Origin: Merismopedia glauca CCAP 1448/3
GTDB taxonomy: Bacteria > Cyanobacteriota > Cyanobacteriia > Cyanobacteriales > CCAP-1448
Direction of reading: 5' to 3'
Assembly: GCF_003003775.1 (NCBI RefSeq)
Contig: NZ_PVWJ01000001.1
Location: forward strand, 21,078 to 85,077
DNA length: 64,000 nucleotides
Part shown: piece after piece, positions 44,770 to 53,720 of the stretch
How positions within the stretch are numbered: the first letter of the stretch is position 1
Layout of the letters: the number at the start of each line of letters is the position of its first letter
Notes under the pieces: generated by a model
Database searches by the model: none
What the model saw: only the letters and a program-made list of their open reading frames with translations
What the model was told of the DNA's origin: nothing
Program-made: the position numbers and the translations under genes

Positions 44770-45214
44770 GTTGAGTATTTTCCTTTTTGGAATTGAAGTT
44801 AATTGTGCGGTTCTATAAGAATGTCCGCTTAATTGCTATTGTTTTATACAACTCCTAGTTTCTGCTTCCGCAAAATTGCTTGACTTAACTACGGTAAATT
44901 TCTGAACTCCGTAATTACACAGCCACGAATTAGTATACTGAGATGTGACCTAAAAAGTGCAACAATTTGTCAGTTAACTTTCGTAGATTGGATCTAGCAG
45001 TTTGATTGCTAGCTAATCAAGGTAGGCGTTAGAGATTTTGCCCTCAGCATCCTTACCTAAGAATATATTCAGTCTAACTCCCAGTCATAGCTGATTCTAC
45101 TATCTTGGGTCTAAACCTGGAGACAAAAAAACTATACTCAGGAATTAGACCTCAAGGTCGCGATCAATCGGCGATCGCTCAAAATTTTGTCGTCTTAAGA
45201 AAATCTCAAAACCT
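44770..45214. other. 445-base intergenic region, no gene recognised
   Basis: No open frame or repeat worth calling. A HIP1-like GGCGATCGC is at about 45170, just before the amidase gene. It presumably contains promoters for the divergent small gene and the amidase gene. Confidence 0.45.
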
Positions 45215-46027
45215 ATGAAATCATACCTTGCTGCCGCCGTTCAGATGACCAGCTTGCCTGATATTGAGAAAAATCTCACCCAAGCAGAGGAGTTAATAGA
45301 ACTAGCGGTGCGTCGGGGTGCAGAATTAGTAGGTCTGCCCGAAAATTTTCCTTTTTTAGGCACAGAAGAGGAAAAGATTGCCGTAGCTGATAAGATAGGT
45401 CAAGCCAGCGAAAAGTTCCTCAAAACGATGGCTCAAAGATTTCAGGTAACCCTATTAGGTGGGGGATTTCCTGTATCTGTTGGGAATGGGAAAGTTGCCA
45501 ATACAGCTTCTTTGGTTTCTCCCAACGGTATAGAATTAGCTCGTTACCAAAAGGTGCATTTATTTGATGTAAATTTGCCAGATGGTAACACTTATCAAGA
45601 ATCTCGCACTGTGATGGCGGGTAACGAGTTACCAGTTATTTATAAGTCTGGAGATTTTGGGAATTTAGGCTTGTCAGTTTGCTACGATGTGCGCTTCCCC
45701 GAATTGTATCGTCATCTGTCTCGTCAAGGGGCAGATGTGATGTTTATCCCTGCCGCTTTCACGGCTTTTACAGGTAAAGATCATTGGCAAGTCTTGCTCC
45801 AAGCTAGGGCAATTGAAAATACTTGCTATGTCATCGCTCCTGCCCAAACAGGCAGACATTATGGGATGCGCTATACTCATGGTCACGCTATGATTATTGA
45901 CCCCTGGGGGACGATTTTAGCTGATGCTGGGGACACCCCTGGAGTGGCTATAGCTGAAATCGATCCGACTCGTTTAGAGCAAGTCCGCAGACAGATGCCT
46001 TCTTTACAGCATCGAGTTTTTGCTTGA
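45215..46027 (+). CDS. Carbon-nitrogen hydrolase (Nit1/omega-amidase-like)
   Basis: 270 residues of the nitrilase superfamily. The catalytic triad is Glu43 (GLPENFPF), Lys113 (ARYQKVHLFD) and Cys156 (GLSVCYDVRFPELYRHL). The sequence order matches the Nit1/Nit2 branch, which hydrolyses deaminated glutathione or alpha-keto acid omega-amides; the exact substrate is inferred. Cytoplasmic. The gene ends 20 bases before a 48-bp repeat also found in the guanidine operon. Confidence 0.87.
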   Translation: MKSYLAAAVQMTSLPDIEKNLTQAEELIELAVRRGAELVGLPENFPFLGTEEEKIAVADKIGQASEKFLKTMAQRFQVTLLGGGFPVSVGNGKVANTASLVSPNGIELARYQKVHLFDVNLPDGNTYQESRTVMAGNELPVIYKSGDFGNLGLSVCYDVRFPELYRHLSRQGADVMFIPAAFTAFTGKDHWQVLLQARAIENTCYVIAPAQTGRHYGMRYTHGHAMIIDPWGTILADAGDTPGVAIAEIDPTRLEQVRRQMPSLQHRVFA

Positions 46028-46046
46028 AAATTACTTTTGAAAAATG

Positions 46047-46094
46047 GGCATTGCTGATTTGAAGTATGAATTGTTGATTGTTGATTGTTGATTG
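46047..46094. repeat. 48-bp repeat with ATTGTTG heptamers, copy 1
   Basis: Begins GGCATTGCTGATTTGAAGTA and runs into four ATTGTTG units. Identical over 48 bases to 56835-56882. Confidence 0.9.
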
Positions 46095-46131
46095 TTTTCC
46101 CCGTGTCTCCGTGTCACTCTCAACTATTAAA

Positions 46132-48663
46132 TTAAATGCGTGACAGCTTACTTCCCGCACAGTGAGAGCAAAGGGATAGATCCACATCCTGCAAATCAAC
46201 ATCAGTTAGATCGGCATAGCTAAGATCTGCATCAGTTAGGTTAGCTTGGTGTAATATGGCTCCCACCAATTTGGCTTTCTTGAGGCTAGCACCAGTTAAA
46301 TTAGCGGCGGTTAAGTCTGCAATAACCAATTTAGCGCCATCAAGTTGACTATTACTCAGATCTGCACTGTTGAACATCGCTCCTATTAGGTTAGCACCTG
46401 ACAAGTTAACTCCTGCTAGTTGCATTCCTCTTAAATCTACCCCAGCGAAGTTTCTGTCTCCTGCGGCGTAACGTTGGAGAATTTCGCCAGTTTCAGTTGC
46501 AGTAAAATAGTGTTTGAGAGGATGCTGAGGAACAGGATATTTGCCTTGACTAGCAATGACTTCCCCAATCTCTTTATAAAATCGATTTTCACCAATTCCA
46601 CTGAGTTTTACCCATCCTCTAGTTCTAGTTAAAGCGATGAATAGCTGATGGCGCAGACGGAGGGCAGATTCTTGTCGAGCAATAAGATCGCACCCTACTA
46701 CATACACTATATCTGCTTCGTTCCCTTTAGCTCGCCGAATCCGAGATATGGTAATTGCTCCAGAATACCAAAACTTGTTCGGATCTCGTTGTTGGGGTTC
46801 TGGTTGCAGAATATTGCGGTTATTGGTTCCAGGAATAAATATATCTATTCCTTGAGAAATGAGGAAGTTTGCTACCTCAGTTTCTAGTTTGGCAGCTTCA
46901 AAGTAGGAACCTAAAATAATAACTAAAATTTGCTGACTGGGTTTAATTCCTTCTTGATGGATATTATGGAAAATATTCGCAGCTAATGCGGTTAATTCGG
47001 ATTGGCGGGTGATATAAGTCGTAAATTCTAGTAATGGCTCTTTAAGCGTAGTCGAAGGAAGCGATTTTGATAACTCCAAAATTGGATGTGGAGATGCAGG
47101 AGGTAATCTTTGTAAGAAATTTCCTTGAATTTGATAGCCTATAGCCATCCAATCTTGGGGGTGAATCATCCCAGAAATTGATCCTTGAGATCGAGCTAAA
47201 CCCATTGCGATCGCTTGAGCGGCTACTATAATTGGCTCAGGGGTACGATGGCTGTGGTGCAAAAACAGGGTTTTTCTAATACCTTCATCATAGGTTCCAC
47301 TGACTAATTGTCCGTAGCGATCGCCAAATAACTCGCTAGCAGTCGCGGTTTTCCCAATTTCCCAGCTTTGCATGACATCATCAGCCCAAATCAACCGTTT
47401 TCGTTCTGGTTCTTGAGGGTTTACAGGTCGTAAGGCTTGGTAAGCTAGAGCGTAAAATGGCTGTTGGTTATCAAATTTGAGTTCATCTTTGACTAATAAT
47501 TCTTGGGCTTCATCAATGAAAATAACATCGAAAATCTGTTTGATTTGGTTATTTTTCAGTAAATCTCGACAAGCTAAAGCTAAATCTTCTTGTGGCTGCC
47601 TTTGCTGATTGCGATCTACTTTTAAGGGATCGATCCTAGCTGCTTGGCAAATCGTACTATACAATCCTGCTTGATTTTTTCCACCCCAAGCGTGTACAAC
47701 CTTCAGTTTGGGATGATGGGGTGTATATTCCACTTCTCCATCACTCAAATGATACAACCAGAAATCTAATTGCCCTAAAATCTTCTGATAGAGACTGCGG
47801 CTGAAAAATACCAAAGCTATATCCCATTCTGGATGTTCTAGGTGCATATATGCTGCTTTCTGGCACAAAAGAGTGGTTTTGCCCGATCCAGCCATCCCGC
47901 GAATTCGTTGACATCCAGGCGGAATCTGTTTAAAGTTGGTTTCAGTTAGTGGATTCAGAAGTAATGGTTGTTTTTTCGCTTCCAAAATCGCCCAACCGCG
48001 ACTTCCTACAGGTGGCGGTGATATAGTAAGAGTGTCAGGCGTTGCACCCCTACTGTTTTTGGCAGATTTCTGGAAAATCGGCGCACCACCCAATCTAGTT
48101 AATAACAGTTTCCACTGTTCTCGTTTGAGAATTTTCCCATTAATTAAAGGAGTTGTTTCTTGGATTTGTTTTAATAAAAGATCGGATGTATTTAAATGTT
48201 CTAAAAACAGGATTGATGGACAACTAGGAAGTCGATCTAGACTGCGTTTCTGCCATTTTATTTGGGTGATTTGAGGTAGGGCAACCAAAGCTCTAGCTGT
48301 AACCTGGCGATGTAAACTAGGTTCGCGATCGCTAAATTCTAGTAATGAAAATAATTGATTTTCTGCTTGTTCGTAAGGTCTAATAGTTTGAGTATAAAAG
48401 TTTTGAACTTGCCAACAATGACCGACAATATTAATGATTTGTTCAATTGAAATTGACTTAACTTCAATAACTATTAACCCTAATTCTCGATCTACAATCA
48501 AAATATCAGGTTCTTGTCTAGCTTTTCCTACTTGAGAAAATATTGGATATCGCCAGTAAACCACACATTCTCTAGGGGTAAAAACTCGCTTTACTGCTTC
48601 CCAAACCTGCTTTTCGCCAGTTTCTCCTCTCTTACCAAAAGCCTCTGTCGTAATGAACTTCAT
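46132..48663 (-). CDS. NERD nuclease-related / SF1 helicase / pentapeptide-repeat fusion
   Basis: 843 residues in three parts. Residues 1-125 are a NERD domain with PD-(D/E)xK residues Asp53, Glu67 and Lys69 (EPDILIVDRELGLIVIEVKS). Residues about 245-735 are a UvrD/Rep-like SF1 helicase: Walker A GMAGSGKTT at about 256-264, DEAQ at 384-387, ADDVMQSW, SHRTPEPI, ISRIRRAKGNEADIVYVVG (motif V) and LFIALTRTRGWVKLSG (motif VI). Residues about 755-835 are pentapeptide repeats of the A(D/N)LxX type forming a right-handed quadrilateral helix. NERD-helicase proteins act on DNA; the pentapeptide tail could mimic DNA or mediate contacts. Defence against foreign DNA or repair are both possible. Confidence 0.85.
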   Translation of the reverse strand: MKFITTEAFGKRGETGEKQVWEAVKRVFTPRECVVYWRYPIFSQVGKARQEPDILIVDRELGLIVIEVKSISIEQIINIVGHCWQVQNFYTQTIRPYEQAENQLFSLLEFSDREPSLHRQVTARALVALPQITQIKWQKRSLDRLPSCPSILFLEHLNTSDLLLKQIQETTPLINGKILKREQWKLLLTRLGGAPIFQKSAKNSRGATPDTLTISPPPVGSRGWAILEAKKQPLLLNPLTETNFKQIPPGCQRIRGMAGSGKTTLLCQKAAYMHLEHPEWDIALVFFSRSLYQKILGQLDFWLYHLSDGEVEYTPHHPKLKVVHAWGGKNQAGLYSTICQAARIDPLKVDRNQQRQPQEDLALACRDLLKNNQIKQIFDVIFIDEAQELLVKDELKFDNQQPFYALAYQALRPVNPQEPERKRLIWADDVMQSWEIGKTATASELFGDRYGQLVSGTYDEGIRKTLFLHHSHRTPEPIIVAAQAIAMGLARSQGSISGMIHPQDWMAIGYQIQGNFLQRLPPASPHPILELSKSLPSTTLKEPLLEFTTYITRQSELTALAANIFHNIHQEGIKPSQQILVIILGSYFEAAKLETEVANFLISQGIDIFIPGTNNRNILQPEPQQRDPNKFWYSGAITISRIRRAKGNEADIVYVVGCDLIARQESALRLRHQLFIALTRTRGWVKLSGIGENRFYKEIGEVIASQGKYPVPQHPLKHYFTATETGEILQRYAAGDRNFAGVDLRGMQLAGVNLSGANLIGAMFNSADLSNSQLDGAKLVIADLTAANLTGASLKKAKLVGAILHQANLTDADLSYADLTDVDLQDVDLSLCSHCAGSKLSRI

Positions 48664-48781
48664 GTTAAATAATCTAGAATTGGGAATGTAGGGGCAAGTT
48701 TAGTAGATCGATGTTAATTTTACCCCACATTCGGCAGGTAAATCGCGATAATAGAGAATACCGTCCATCGAAAGTTGAAGA

Positions 48782-48838
48782 GGGCGGGTTTTGTTTAATA
48801 TTAATTGCTTCGGAGCAATTGACTTGCTAAACCCGCCC
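48782..48838. repeat. Double-stem hairpin element
   Basis: Outer arms GGGCGGGTTT (48782-48791) and AAACCCGCCC (48829-48838) and an inner stem AATTGCT-TCGG-AGCAATT (48803-48820). Lies between the divergent NERD gene and devC; a dispersed repeat or small folded RNA. Confidence 0.75.
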
Positions 48839-48879
48839 CTACAAACCCGCCCGTAAATTACCTATTACTTATTACCTTC

Positions 48880-50031
48880 ATGATCAAAACACCCTTAGCT
48901 TGGTTACAACTTTCTCGCAGCAAAAGCAGACTTCTCGTAGCACTAGCAGGTATATCTTTTGCTGATATTTTAATGTTTATGCAATTGGGATTTCGAGAGG
49001 CTTTGTTTGAAAGTGCAGTCACTCCCCATAGAGCTATGGATGGTGACATTTTTTTAATCAGCACTCAATCTACAGCTTTAATTGCCATGAAAACTTTTTC
49101 GCGGCGGCGTTTGTATCAAACTTTAGCATTTGATGGTGTAGCTTCAGTTAGTCCTGTATATCTCAATTTTGGGCTTTGGAAAAATCATGTAAAACGGAAT
49201 ACTCGTGGCATCATGGTAGTCGGATTTAATCCAGGCGATCGCGTTTTTAATACCCCAGAAATTAATCAAAATCTAGACCAAATAAAACTCCCAGATGTCG
49301 TCTTATTTGACTCAGAATCTCGCGAACAATTTGGACCAGTAGGTGAAGATTTTAAACTAGGTAAAACCATAAGCACTGAAGTAGCTAGTCGTCGAGTTAA
49401 AGTCGGGGGAATCTTTAAAATGGGCGCTTCTTTTGGCGCAGATGGCACAATAGTCACTAGCGATCTTAATTTTCTAAGAATTTTTAATCGCTCCGATCCA
49501 GGATTAATTGATATTGGCATAGTCAAACTTAAACCAGGGGCAGATGTACAGATAGTCACCAAGAATTTGAGAGATAACTTACCTAAAGATGTGAGGGTAT
49601 TTTCTCATGAAGAATTCATGGATTTTGAAAAGCTATATTGGCAAGAGGGAACAGCAATTGGGTTTATTTTTACTCTCGGAACTGCAATGGGATTTATTGT
49701 CGGAATCGTCATCGTCTATCAAATTTTATCTACTGATGTAGCGGATCACTTACCCGAATATGCCACTCTCAAAGCGATGGGTTATAAACAAATTTTTCTC
49801 CTCAATATTGTTCTTCAAGAAGCTTTAATTTTGTCTGTTTTAGGGTTTATTCCTGGAACTGGAATTTCTATATTGCTCTATGGTTTAACTAAAAATGCTA
49901 CCAGTTTACCAATTATTATGACTGTAGCTAGAGCTACACAAGTCCTAACTTTAACCATTATCATGTGCTTAATATCAGGTGCTTTAGCTGTGAGAAAACT
50001 AGGAGCCGCCGATCCAGCCGATATCTTCTAA
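48880..50031 (+). CDS. devC: DevC-type ABC exporter permease
   Basis: 383 residues, MacB/FtsX-like with one N-terminal and three C-terminal membrane segments around a periplasmic domain. Diagnostic blocks: TPLAWLQLSRSKSRLLVALA, ISFADILMFMQLGFREALFE, MGFIVGIVIVYQILSTDVAD and HLPEYATLKAMGYK. In Anabaena, DevBCA with TolC exports heterocyst glycolipids; non-heterocystous species have paralogs used in stress. devB (the membrane fusion protein) is not next to it here. Confidence 0.9.
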   Translation: MIKTPLAWLQLSRSKSRLLVALAGISFADILMFMQLGFREALFESAVTPHRAMDGDIFLISTQSTALIAMKTFSRRRLYQTLAFDGVASVSPVYLNFGLWKNHVKRNTRGIMVVGFNPGDRVFNTPEINQNLDQIKLPDVVLFDSESREQFGPVGEDFKLGKTISTEVASRRVKVGGIFKMGASFGADGTIVTSDLNFLRIFNRSDPGLIDIGIVKLKPGADVQIVTKNLRDNLPKDVRVFSHEEFMDFEKLYWQEGTAIGFIFTLGTAMGFIVGIVIVYQILSTDVADHLPEYATLKAMGYKQIFLLNIVLQEALILSVLGFIPGTGISILLYGLTKNATSLPIIMTVARATQVLTLTIIMCLISGALAVRKLGAADPADIF

Positions 50032-50080
50032 TTTAATCTTGGTAATAGGTAATATAGCATTCCTAAATCATTCGCAAACA

Positions 50081-50113
50081 GTAGGTTGGGTTGACGATAG
50101 GAAACCCAACACC
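50081..50113. repeat. 33-bp palindromic repeat, copy 2
   Basis: Exact reverse complement of 10673-10705. It sits in the 116-base gap between devC and devA. Confidence 0.85.
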
Positions 50114-50147
50114 AGATCTATAAGTAATAAGTAATAGGTAATCACTC

Positions 50148-50873
50148 ATGAATATAGTTCAAGAACACCCCGTAATTAAAATTGAAGACTTAAATCACTA
50201 TTTTGGTTCTGGCAATCTTAGCAAACAGGTTTTATATAATATTAATTTGCAGCTAGAAAAAGGAGAAATTGTCATTATGACAGGCCCTTCTGGTTCGGGA
50301 AAAACTACTTTATTAACATTAATAGGAGCTTTAAGATCGCCCCAATCAGGTAGTTTAAAAATCTTAAACCAAGAACTTTTAGGAGCTAGTAAAGATCGAC
50401 AAGTTCAGGTAAGAAGAGATATTGGTTATATCTTTCAAGCACATAACTTATTGAAGTTTCTTACGGCTAAACAAAACGTGCAAATGTCTTTAGAATTACA
50501 TCCAGAAATTCCGGCTAAAGAAGTTTCTCAGCGCGCCATAGCCATGTTAGAAGCAGTTGGTTTGAGCGACCATATTAACTATTATCCAGAAAAACTATCT
50601 GGAGGACAAAAACAAAGAGTTGCTATAGCTAGAGCCTTGGCTAGTCACCCGAAGTTAGTTTTAGCAGATGAACCTACCGCAGCTTTAGATAGTAAATCTG
50701 GTCGCGATGTGGTTGAAATAATGCAAAAGTTAGCAAAAGAGCAAGGTTGTACCATCTTGATCGTAACTCACGATAATCGAATTCTTGATATTGCCGATCG
50801 CTTAATTCATATGGAAGATGGCAGTCTAGTTTTAAATCAATCTCAAGATAAAGTTTCCGTGTTAAGTAATTAA
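50148..50873 (+). CDS. devA: DevA-type ABC exporter ATPase
   Basis: 241 residues. Walker A GPSGSGKTTL (about 47-56), signature LSGGQKQRVAIARAL, Walker B VLADEPTAALD and the H-loop His in IVTHDNRIL, plus the family-specific VRRDIGYIFQAHNLLKFLTA. It energises export with DevC. Its TAA (50871-50873) is followed directly by a heptamer repeat that runs up to the nagA ATG. Confidence 0.92.
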   Translation: MNIVQEHPVIKIEDLNHYFGSGNLSKQVLYNINLQLEKGEIVIMTGPSGSGKTTLLTLIGALRSPQSGSLKILNQELLGASKDRQVQVRRDIGYIFQAHNLLKFLTAKQNVQMSLELHPEIPAKEVSQRAIAMLEAVGLSDHINYYPEKLSGGQKQRVAIARALASHPKLVLADEPTAALDSKSGRDVVEIMQKLAKEQGCTILIVTHDNRILDIADRLIHMEDGSLVLNQSQDKVSVLSN

Positions 50874-50904
50874 GGAAGAGGGAAGAGGGAAGAAGGAAGA
50901 AGGA
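50874..50904. repeat. STRR heptamer repeat filling the devA-nagA gap
   Basis: GGAAGAG, GGAAGAG, GGAAGAA, GGAAGAA and GGA run without interruption from the base after the devA stop to the base before the nagA ATG. The purine-rich GAAGGA directly upstream can serve as the ribosome-binding site. Confidence 0.9.
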
Positions 50905-52110
50905 ATGATAGAGAAAAAATCTGTTGTAGAAGGCAGCGATCGCCATATAATAAACTCAATTAATGTCAGAATTCCTGGTATTTTAGAGAGCCAATATATA
51001 ACTATTGAAAATGGCAAAATCTCTCAAATCCGATCAATGAATCGATTAGATTGTCAGTCAGAAAATACCATAGATTTTGCTGGAGATTGGGTATCTTTAG
51101 GAGGAATAGATTTACAAATTAATGGCGGATTAGGTTTGGCTTTTCCAGATTTAACCGCCAATGATAATGACAAACTGACAGAGATTTGTCAGTTTTTATG
51201 GGAGCAAGGAATAGATGGATTTTGCCCCACCATTGTGACGACTAGCATCGAAAAAATCCAGCGATCGCTCTCATTTCTTAATAGTTTCACTCCCCCAAAA
51301 TCAGCCGCCCAAATTCTCGGAGTTCATCTAGAGGGGCCATTTTTAAACCCAGCTAAACGAGGCGCGCATCCAGCCGAATATTTACTTCCTCTCACCTTAG
51401 ATAACGTCAAGCGAGTATTGGGAGACTATGCTCATCTAGTCAAAATTATCACTCTAGCCCCAGAATTAGACCCCACAGGCGAAGTAATTCCCTATTTGAC
51501 TTCTTTGGGGATTATTGTCAGTTTAGGGCACTCCCAAGCCACCGCACCGCAGGCTACAGAAGCATTTAAACAGGGGGCGACGATGGTAACTCATGCCTGC
51601 AACGCCATGCCACCATTACATCATCGGGAACCAGGGTTGTTGGGTGCGGCGCTAGTTTATCCTGGAGTGCAATGTGGAGTCATAGTCGATGGGCAACACA
51701 TTGACCCTACTATGTTACAAATATTGCTGCGAGCAGGACAAGGCGATCGCGGTTTGTTCCTCGTTAGCGATGCCTTAGCCCCTTTAGGACTTCCTGATGG
51801 GGTTTATCCTTGGGATGAGCGAGAAATTGAAGTCAAACAGGGTACAGCCAGACTTGCTGATGGAACCTTATCGGGAACTACTTTACCTCTATTAGTAGGG
51901 GTGCAAAACTTAGTTAAATGGGGATTATGCGACGTAGAGACAGCGATTAATTTAGCCGTGCGATCGCCCCGTCTAGCCATTAATATACCAGATATTGCGG
52001 TTGGACAACCTGCTAATTTACTCCGTTGGCATTTAGATCCAGCCACTCAAGCTTTATCTTGGTCAAGATTAGACCTCTTGCCAAACTCAAGCAAGATTGT
52101 CTTTGGATAA
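50905..52110 (+). CDS. nagA: N-acetylglucosamine-6-phosphate deacetylase
   Basis: 401 residues, amidohydrolase fold. Metal and catalytic blocks: GGIDLQINGG, GVHLEGPFLNPAKRGAHP (Glu), VSLGHSQATAP (His), MVTHACNAMPPLHHREPGLL (His), and FLVSDALAPLG with the catalytic Asp. It releases acetate from GlcNAc-6-P, a step in amino-sugar and cell-wall recycling. It probably shares transcription with devC-devA, since no gap other than the repeat separates it from devA. Confidence 0.92.
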   Translation: MIEKKSVVEGSDRHIINSINVRIPGILESQYITIENGKISQIRSMNRLDCQSENTIDFAGDWVSLGGIDLQINGGLGLAFPDLTANDNDKLTEICQFLWEQGIDGFCPTIVTTSIEKIQRSLSFLNSFTPPKSAAQILGVHLEGPFLNPAKRGAHPAEYLLPLTLDNVKRVLGDYAHLVKIITLAPELDPTGEVIPYLTSLGIIVSLGHSQATAPQATEAFKQGATMVTHACNAMPPLHHREPGLLGAALVYPGVQCGVIVDGQHIDPTMLQILLRAGQGDRGLFLVSDALAPLGLPDGVYPWDEREIEVKQGTARLADGTLSGTTLPLLVGVQNLVKWGLCDVETAINLAVRSPRLAINIPDIAVGQPANLLRWHLDPATQALSWSRLDLLPNSSKIVFG

Positions 52111-52155
52111 GGATTTGAGATAATTTTCAATTAATAAGAAAAATCGAACAGTTCG

Positions 52156-52200
52156 ATTCCCGATTCCCGACTCCCAATTCCACATTCCCGACTCCCAACT
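52156..52200. repeat. Degenerate STRR (CGATTCC/CGACTCC type)
   Basis: Six or so heptamers of the form CCCGATT, CCCGACT, CCCAATT, CCACATT. Same family in the other orientation as the GAATCGG units in smc and as 59279-59340. Confidence 0.75.
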
Positions 52201-52240
52201 CAACCGCCACAAGATCTGAAGTTAAACTAACTCGAAAAAT

Positions 52241-52283
52241 GTGTATTTTTATACATACTCGATGAAACTCAGTCGCTTATGCT
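52241..52283 (+). promoter_or_regulatory. Candidate NtcA-activated promoter of the guanidine operon
   Basis: GTG-N8-TAC (52241-52254) is a one-base variant of the NtcA box GTA-N8-TAC. TATGCT (52278-52283) fits the TAN3T -10 box, 23 bases after the NtcA-like box, the class II activation spacing. A start near 52290 would put the riboswitch about 25 bases into the transcript. Confidence 0.55.
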
Positions 52284-52315
52284 GTGGTGAAATCAACTTG
52301 TAGTTAGAGACAAAT

Positions 52316-52442
52316 TGCTTCTAGGGTTCCGACTGGTTGTAAGTCATGTCAAGCCAGTGTCTGGTCCAAGAGAAGCTAGCTAGCTAACCACATAGAGTTT
52401 AGTTAGCCACACGGCGGGGGAAAAGCCCGGGAGATAGGAAAG
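52316..52442 (+). promoter_or_regulatory. Guanidine-I (ykkC) riboswitch
   Basis: The conserved ykkC segments occur in order: CTAGGGTTCCG (52321-52331), CTGGTCCAAGAGAA (52361-52374), and ACACGGCGGGGGAAAAGCC with CGGGAGA (52410-52434). This RNA binds guanidinium and turns expression on. The next gene is a guanidine hydrolase homolog, as in Synechocystis. The downstream region to the ATG (52443-52528) should hold the expression platform. Confidence 0.93.
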
Positions 52443-52528
52443 TCATTAGGACTTACTTAGACCTTCTGGGCTAGTTTCTTATGGCAATCCACTCTCCCAA
52501 TAGTTGATGAGAGTGATGAGGTAAAAAG

Positions 52529-53713
52529 ATGACAGAAAATGCCGGATTCGAGCCGCCCCAATCTTTAGATAGTGAAGCCCAAAGAGCTTTAGAAAAAGAG
52601 GCAAAACTCTCTTTTACAGGTTGGCAGCAGGAAGTTAGTCAAGGTTTAGAATTTGGACTAGAAGCCGCCGAAAGCATCCGCGATCGCACTATTCCTACTT
52701 TTTCTCGCGGTGAGTTGCCCCATTATGCAGGTATCAACACTTTTCTCAAAGCACCGTATCTAGAAGACGTGCGGAGAGTTGGGGAATATGATGTGGCGAT
52801 CGTTGGTGTTCCTCACGATTCTGGCACTACCTACCGTCCTGGCACTAGATTTGGTCCTCAAGGTATCCGCCGCATCTCTGCCCTCTATACCCCTTATAAC
52901 TTCGAGTTAGGGGTAGATTTGCGAGAACAAATTACCCTGTGCGATGCAGGCGATATTTTCACCATTCCCGCGAATAACGAGAAATCTTTCGATCAAATTT
53001 CTAAAGGAGTTGCCCACGTCTTCAGTTCTGGGGCTTTTCCCATCCTGTTGGGGGGTGATCATTCCATCGGTTTCCCCACAGTTAGAGGTATCTGTCGGCA
53101 TTTGGGAGATAAAAAAGTCGGAATTATCCACTTTGATCGCCACGTCGATACCCAAGAAACCGATTTAGACGAACGGATGCACACTTGTCCTTGGTTCCAT
53201 GCTACCAATATGGCAAATGCACCCGCGAAAAACCTGGTTCAGCTTGGGATTGGTGGATGGCAAGTCCCTCGTCAAGGAGTCAAAGTTTGCCGCGAGAGAG
53301 CAACTAATATTCTCACAGTAACGGATATTGTCGAACGAGGAATTGATGCGGCGGCAGATTTTGCCTTAGAAAGAGCGTTAGATGGCACAGATTGCGTTTG
53401 GATTAGCTTTGATATTGACTGCATCGATGCTGGATTTGTCCCTGGTACGGGTTGGCCAGAACCAGGCGGCTTGCTCCCCCGTGAAGCTCTAGCTCTATTG
53501 GGTAAAATCATCCAAAAAGCCCCTATTTGCGGCATGGAAGTAGTGGAAGTATCCCCGCCCTACGATGTCAGCGACATGACCTCCTTGATGGCAACCCGCG
53601 TCATTTGTGACACGATGGCGCATCTGGTGTTATCTGGACAACTCCCCAGGAAAGAGAAGCCTGCATATATTCATGCAGAGGCGAATATGCAAGTAGATCG
53701 GGCTTGGAATTAA
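52529..53713 (+). CDS. gdmH: Guanidine hydrolase (ureohydrolase/agmatinase family)
   Basis: 394 residues. Ureohydrolase fold with GGDHSIGFPTVRG, IIHFDRHVDTQETDLD (in place of the usual DAHxD wording) and WISFDIDCIDAGFVPGTGWP plus EPGGLLPREAL. The FDRHVDT wording and the extended N-terminus match Synechocystis Sll1077, shown to be a nickel-dependent guanidine hydrolase rather than an agmatinase. It converts guanidine to urea and ammonia. It sits directly behind a guanidine-I riboswitch and ahead of hypA/hypB-like nickel chaperone genes and an ABC importer. Automatic annotation would call this agmatinase (speB). Confidence 0.88.
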   Translation: MTENAGFEPPQSLDSEAQRALEKEAKLSFTGWQQEVSQGLEFGLEAAESIRDRTIPTFSRGELPHYAGINTFLKAPYLEDVRRVGEYDVAIVGVPHDSGTTYRPGTRFGPQGIRRISALYTPYNFELGVDLREQITLCDAGDIFTIPANNEKSFDQISKGVAHVFSSGAFPILLGGDHSIGFPTVRGICRHLGDKKVGIIHFDRHVDTQETDLDERMHTCPWFHATNMANAPAKNLVQLGIGGWQVPRQGVKVCRERATNILTVTDIVERGIDAAADFALERALDGTDCVWISFDIDCIDAGFVPGTGWPEPGGLLPREALALLGKIIQKAPICGMEVVEVSPPYDVSDMTSLMATRVICDTMAHLVLSGQLPRKEKPAYIHAEANMQVDRAWN

Positions 53714-53720
53714 GCGCATT

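Noticed and set aside
52529..53713. Annotation as agmatinase (speB)
   Set aside because: The riboswitch, HypA/HypB-like partners and FDRHVDT wording fit guanidine hydrolase better.
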